Origin: an uncultured Acidimicrobiaceae bacterium
GTDB lineage: Bacteria; Actinomycetota; Acidimicrobiia; Acidimicrobiales; Ilumatobacteraceae
Assembly: GCA_903904615.1 (NCBI GenBank)
Contig: CAIVDG010000017.1
Location: forward strand, 1-7,846
DNA length: 7,846 nt
Direction of reading: 5' to 3'
Shown: positions 5,693-7,846 of the stretch, piece by piece
How positions within the stretch are numbered: position 1 is the stretch's first letter
Layout: each line of letters opens with the position of its first letter
Position numbers and translations under genes: made by a program
Notes under the pieces: generated by a model
Database searches by the model: none
Seen by the model: the letters and a program-made list of their open reading frames with translations, nothing else
What the model was told of the DNA's origin: nothing

Positions 5693-7123
5693 TTACTTGG
5701 TGGTAAACAGCTCGCGTAGGGCGCCTTCTGGGTCTTGCAAAAGAGAGATTTCAGAGTCCAGACGAAGCGTTGGGCGGGTGGCTGTGTTGTACAGCTCCCA
5801 CGAGGGGTGCGCGTGCGTGGCAAAGTGCGCGATTTCGTCGGCGAGACGTTGAGCGAGGTGGAGTCTCTCGGGATCGGTCCCAGTAAACATTTCGCCGCCG
5901 GGTGCATCCAAGTTGTCAAACGCAAATGGAATGTCAAGTGCGTGACAACTACCCAGAATTCCTCCGAAAGCGGGTGTTGCCCACGTGAACCAGTACATCC
6001 ATGTGGGATTTGAGAGCGAACAACGTTCATCTGCAAGAGACCATGCTCGGGCACGAAACGCAACATCGGTGTCTACTGCAGATATCAAGAAGTGTGGTGA
6101 TTCGCCTGCGCGATGTTGTTCATACGCAGCCTGTGCAGCCAGCGCATTCCCCTCAAAGATATTTGTTGTGTGTTGAATCCAATCCTGTTGCGTCACTGTT
6201 GCAGCGGAAGGATTGAAAGCAGCCCACAATTTGTTCTCGTCCTTGTTTGTTCCAATAACAAATGGTCTTGCGTCCAATGATGCCTTTGCCAGAAGATCGG
6301 ATGCAATGGAGTTACAAGACGCAGCAGGGGCGAACCAATCAAACTCACGTGCGGGACGTGTGAGCAAAGCAGTTTGAATCTCCAACAGTTGATCCAAGGA
6401 CAAAGCGCCAAGTTCATCACGACTAGTGACGGCCGCCTCAGCAAAGACTTCCTTCTGAACCTCCATCGCACGATCGCGTGTTCGCAACTGACCAATAGAT
6501 GGACTCATTGCCCACGCCTTGTGAAAGAGATGATCGGCATCAGCTGCAGCAAGAAGCGATACAACTGCGGAACCGCCGGCGGACTCGCCAAAAATGGTGA
6601 CGTTATTTGGGTTACCGCCAAAGAAGGAGATGTTTTCGTGTGTCCAACGAAGTGCAGACATCATGTCTTCTGTTCCGTAGTTCTCTTCACCAAGGAATCC
6701 AAGAATTCCGAGGCGATAATTGATGGATACAACGACTGTGTTGCGCTTGGCCAACGAGCTCCCGTGGTACCAATCTAAAGAACCAGCGCCGTTCGTGTAC
6801 GCCCCGCCATGTATCCAGAAGAGAACGGGGAGTGAGCTATTGGCTGAAGCACCTTCCGGCACATACACATTCAAGTAAAAGCAATCTTCCGACATAGAGG
6901 ACGCATCAAGTCCCAGCGTTTGCTCTAAGAAACCTGGAACCTGAGGGCAAATTGCTCCGAACTCGAGCGCAGACACATCGCCTTCTAAGGCGATATCGGT
7001 GGGGCGAGTAAATCGGGCCCCAGTGGCGTATCGAATACCGCGGAATTCTGTGCCACCATCATCTCGACGGCGACCGGTGACTGAGGCTGAAGGTGTGGTG
7101 ACAACGGCGAGATCTTGATTCAT
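5693..7123 (-). CDS. Carboxylesterase type B (alpha/beta hydrolase, para-nitrobenzyl esterase-like)
   Basis: The 476-residue protein fits carboxylesterase/lipase family type B, with a complete catalytic triad readable: Ser181 in GESAGG (nucleophile elbow), Glu296 in GTNKDENKLW, and His394 in GSCHALDIPF. The oxyanion-hole segment WIHGGAY (103-109) and the type-B signature EDCFYLNVYVP (79-89) are present, as is the usual GGNPNNVTIFGESAGG context. It should hydrolyse carboxylic esters; the natural substrate is unknown. No signal peptide is visible at the N-terminus (MNQDLAVVTT), so it is probably cytoplasmic. It is somewhat shorter than many bacterial relatives (about 490-550) but nothing essential is missing. 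It lies 42 bp (21 bp with the TTG start) upstream of panB on the same strand and probably leads the operon. A TACGGT hexamer 6 nt before its ATG suggests a leaderless start. Confidence 0.93.
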   Translation of the reverse strand: MNQDLAVVTTPSASVTGRRRDDGGTEFRGIRYATGARFTRPTDIALEGDVSALEFGAICPQVPGFLEQTLGLDASSMSEDCFYLNVYVPEGASANSSLPVLFWIHGGAYTNGAGSLDWYHGSSLAKRNTVVVSINYRLGILGFLGEENYGTEDMMSALRWTHENISFFGGNPNNVTIFGESAGGSAVVSLLAAADADHLFHKAWAMSPSIGQLRTRDRAMEVQKEVFAEAAVTSRDELGALSLDQLLEIQTALLTRPAREFDWFAPAASCNSIASDLLAKASLDARPFVIGTNKDENKLWAAFNPSAATVTQQDWIQHTTNIFEGNALAAQAAYEQHRAGESPHFLISAVDTDVAFRARAWSLADERCSLSNPTWMYWFTWATPAFGGILGSCHALDIPFAFDNLDAPGGEMFTGTDPERLHLAQRLADEIAHFATHAHPSWELYNTATRPTLRLDSEISLLQDPEGALRELFTTK

Positions 7124-7129
7124 AGTGAC

Positions 7130-7135
7130 ACCGTA
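7130..7135 (-). promoter_or_regulatory. Candidate -10 element for the esterase-panB-panC operon
   Basis: The minus strand reads TACGGT here, a TANNNT match, followed by 6 nt (GTCACT) and the esterase ATG at 7123. This is the spacing of a leaderless actinobacterial promoter. No good -35 hexamer is evident, and a six-base partial match can occur by chance. Confidence 0.35.
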
Positions 7136-7158
7136 GTGTCTGATGCGCTTCCCATAAC

Positions 7159-7164
7159 TAGCGT
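7159..7164 (+). promoter_or_regulatory. Candidate -10 element for the acyltransferase gene
   Basis: TAGCGT matches TANNNT and is followed by 7 nt (GTTCTTC) and an in-frame GTG at 7172. It is the main reason for choosing 7172 as the acyltransferase start. The match is short and could be chance. Confidence 0.3.
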
Positions 7165-7171
7165 GTTCTTC

Positions 7172-7792
7172 GTGTTGGGGAAAGTCATCGCAAGTTTGTA
7201 CGTTCGATTCAGCTCGTGGGTGTCCTTACATGCTTCTATTTCCCCCACAAATCTCCATGGCAGAACGTTCCATCGCTTCGGACGCGGAAGCCTCATCATG
7301 TGGAAACCCACCACAATTTTCAATGAGCGATACATCTCCATAGGTGAAAACACACTCATCGGACCTGGGGTTGCACTATCTGCTGGCATGGTTCCTGGGC
7401 AGGAGTGCATTACGAATCCAGTTGTCTCTATTGGAGACCGCTGTCTCATTGGCAAGGGGAGCGGAATTGTTGGTCACTTCTCCATCACCATTGGCAACGA
7501 CGTATGGACCGGACACCACGTTTACATCACTGACCAAAATCATGGGTATGAAGATGTTGCGGTACCCATCTCACAGCAGTCACAGCCAGAACAAGCAGTG
7601 ATTATTGGAGACGGATCATGGCTAGGGCATGGATCCATTGTTCTTCCCGGTGTCACAATTGGCGAGCACGTAGTGATTGGCGCGAATTCTGTTGTTACAA
7701 AAAATATTCCGTCGTTCTCGGTCGCGGTTGGCTCACCCGCGCGAGTGATTCGCAAATATGTCGAGAATGAAGGATGGGTAGATGTTCCCTAA
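7172..7792 (+). CDS. Left-handed beta-helix (hexapeptide-repeat) acyltransferase
   Basis: The product is a LbH-fold acyltransferase of the WbbJ / maltose O-acetyltransferase type. Hexapeptide turns run from about residue 54 (ISIGENTLIGPGVALS) through VVSIGDRCLIGKG and ITIGNDVWTGHHVYI to VTIGEHVVIGANSVV. TDQNHGYED carries the expected catalytic His (about 124), and VAVGSPARVIR (about 184-194) is the classic closing motif. Such enzymes work as trimers, moving an acetyl or other acyl group from CoA onto sugars or other small acceptors; the acceptor here is unknown. The frame is open from TTG 7115, which would overlap the divergent esterase. GTG 7136, GTG 7163, GTG 7172 and TTG 7175 are alternatives, none with a Shine-Dalgarno sequence. 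I chose 7172 (206 residues) on promoter spacing. No sugar or polysaccharide genes are visible nearby. Confidence 0.88.
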   Translation: MLGKVIASLYVRFSSWVSLHASISPTNLHGRTFHRFGRGSLIMWKPTTIFNERYISIGENTLIGPGVALSAGMVPGQECITNPVVSIGDRCLIGKGSGIVGHFSITIGNDVWTGHHVYITDQNHGYEDVAVPISQQSQPEQAVIIGDGSWLGHGSIVLPGVTIGEHVVIGANSVVTKNIPSFSVAVGSPARVIRKYVENEGWVDVP

Positions 7793-7846
7793 ACGGAAAG
7801 ATCTAATGGGGGCTGACACGTTTTCATGTCGTTCTCGCGCGCAAAC
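7789..7846 (-). CDS. Possible C-terminus of a convergent gene (partial, unidentified)
   Basis: On the minus strand an open frame enters from the right edge and ends at a TAG (7791-7789), giving 18 residues that end in KTCQPPLDLSV. The stop would overlap the acyltransferase stop (CTAA), a junction like the other two convergent ones in this window, which is the main support. The length is too short for identification. The rival reading is a plus-strand gene beginning at ATG 7806 after GGAAAG; both are open to the edge. Confidence 0.3.
   Translation of the reverse strand, partial: FARENDMKTCQPPLDLSV

Noticed and set aside
6374..6778. Plus-strand open frame (134 codons) opposite the esterase gene
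   Set aside because: It lies entirely opposite the catalytic core of the esterase, shows no domain features, and has no promoter or ribosome-binding support.
7115..7171. TTG 7115 as the acyltransferase start
   Set aside because: It overlaps the divergent esterase start by 9 bp and lacks ribosome-binding or promoter support; the added residues are outside the recognisable acyltransferase fold.
7806..7846. Plus-strand gene starting at ATG 7806 after GGAAAG
   Set aside because: Only 13 codons are visible with no recognisable content. It remains possible, but the convergent minus-strand reading fits the gene packing seen elsewhere in the window a little better.

Overview
The window looks like chromosomal housekeeping and metabolic DNA from a bacterium with a compact genome and intermediate GC content. 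Seven genes are complete or nearly so, and one aminotransferase is cut by the left edge. Several features fit an actinobacterium, perhaps a planktonic Acidimicrobiia-type lineage: use of TTG and GTG starts, almost no Shine-Dalgarno sequences, TANNNT hexamers 6-7 nt upstream of likely start codons, and near-zero intergenic space. That taxonomic guess is an inference; there is no rRNA or other phylogenetic marker here.

Layout from left to right. (1) Plus strand: the C-terminal part of a class III, PLP-dependent aminotransferase, followed 2 nt later by a TauE/SafE-type membrane exporter. (2) Minus strand: a metallo-beta-lactamase-fold hydrolase that converges on the exporter with the two stop codons directly adjoining. 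(3) Plus strand: a ProA-like aldehyde dehydrogenase, divergent from the hydrolase, with about 18 bp between the likely start codons. (4) Minus strand: carboxylesterase type B, panB and panC, closely packed as a probable operon. The 3' end of panC overlaps the end of the ProA-like gene by 12 bp. (5) Plus strand: a hexapeptide-repeat acyltransferase, divergent from the esterase. A few codons of what may be another minus-strand gene run off the right edge.

The clearest pathway content is pantothenate (vitamin B5) synthesis: PanB makes ketopantoate and PanC joins pantoate to beta-alanine. Neither panD nor the ketopantoate reductase is in the window. The aminotransferase and exporter probably work together, because they are almost certainly co-transcribed, but their substrate cannot be read from the sequence. 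No stretch over 300 bases lacks a gene. I see no RNA gene, mobile element, CRISPR array, riboswitch, attachment site or convincing intrinsic terminator.

I do not see an obviously new multi-gene system. The points most worth following are the very tight divergent start region at 2454-2473, which resembles a symmetric bidirectional promoter, the unusual ProA-like enzyme beside it, and the aminotransferase-exporter pair.
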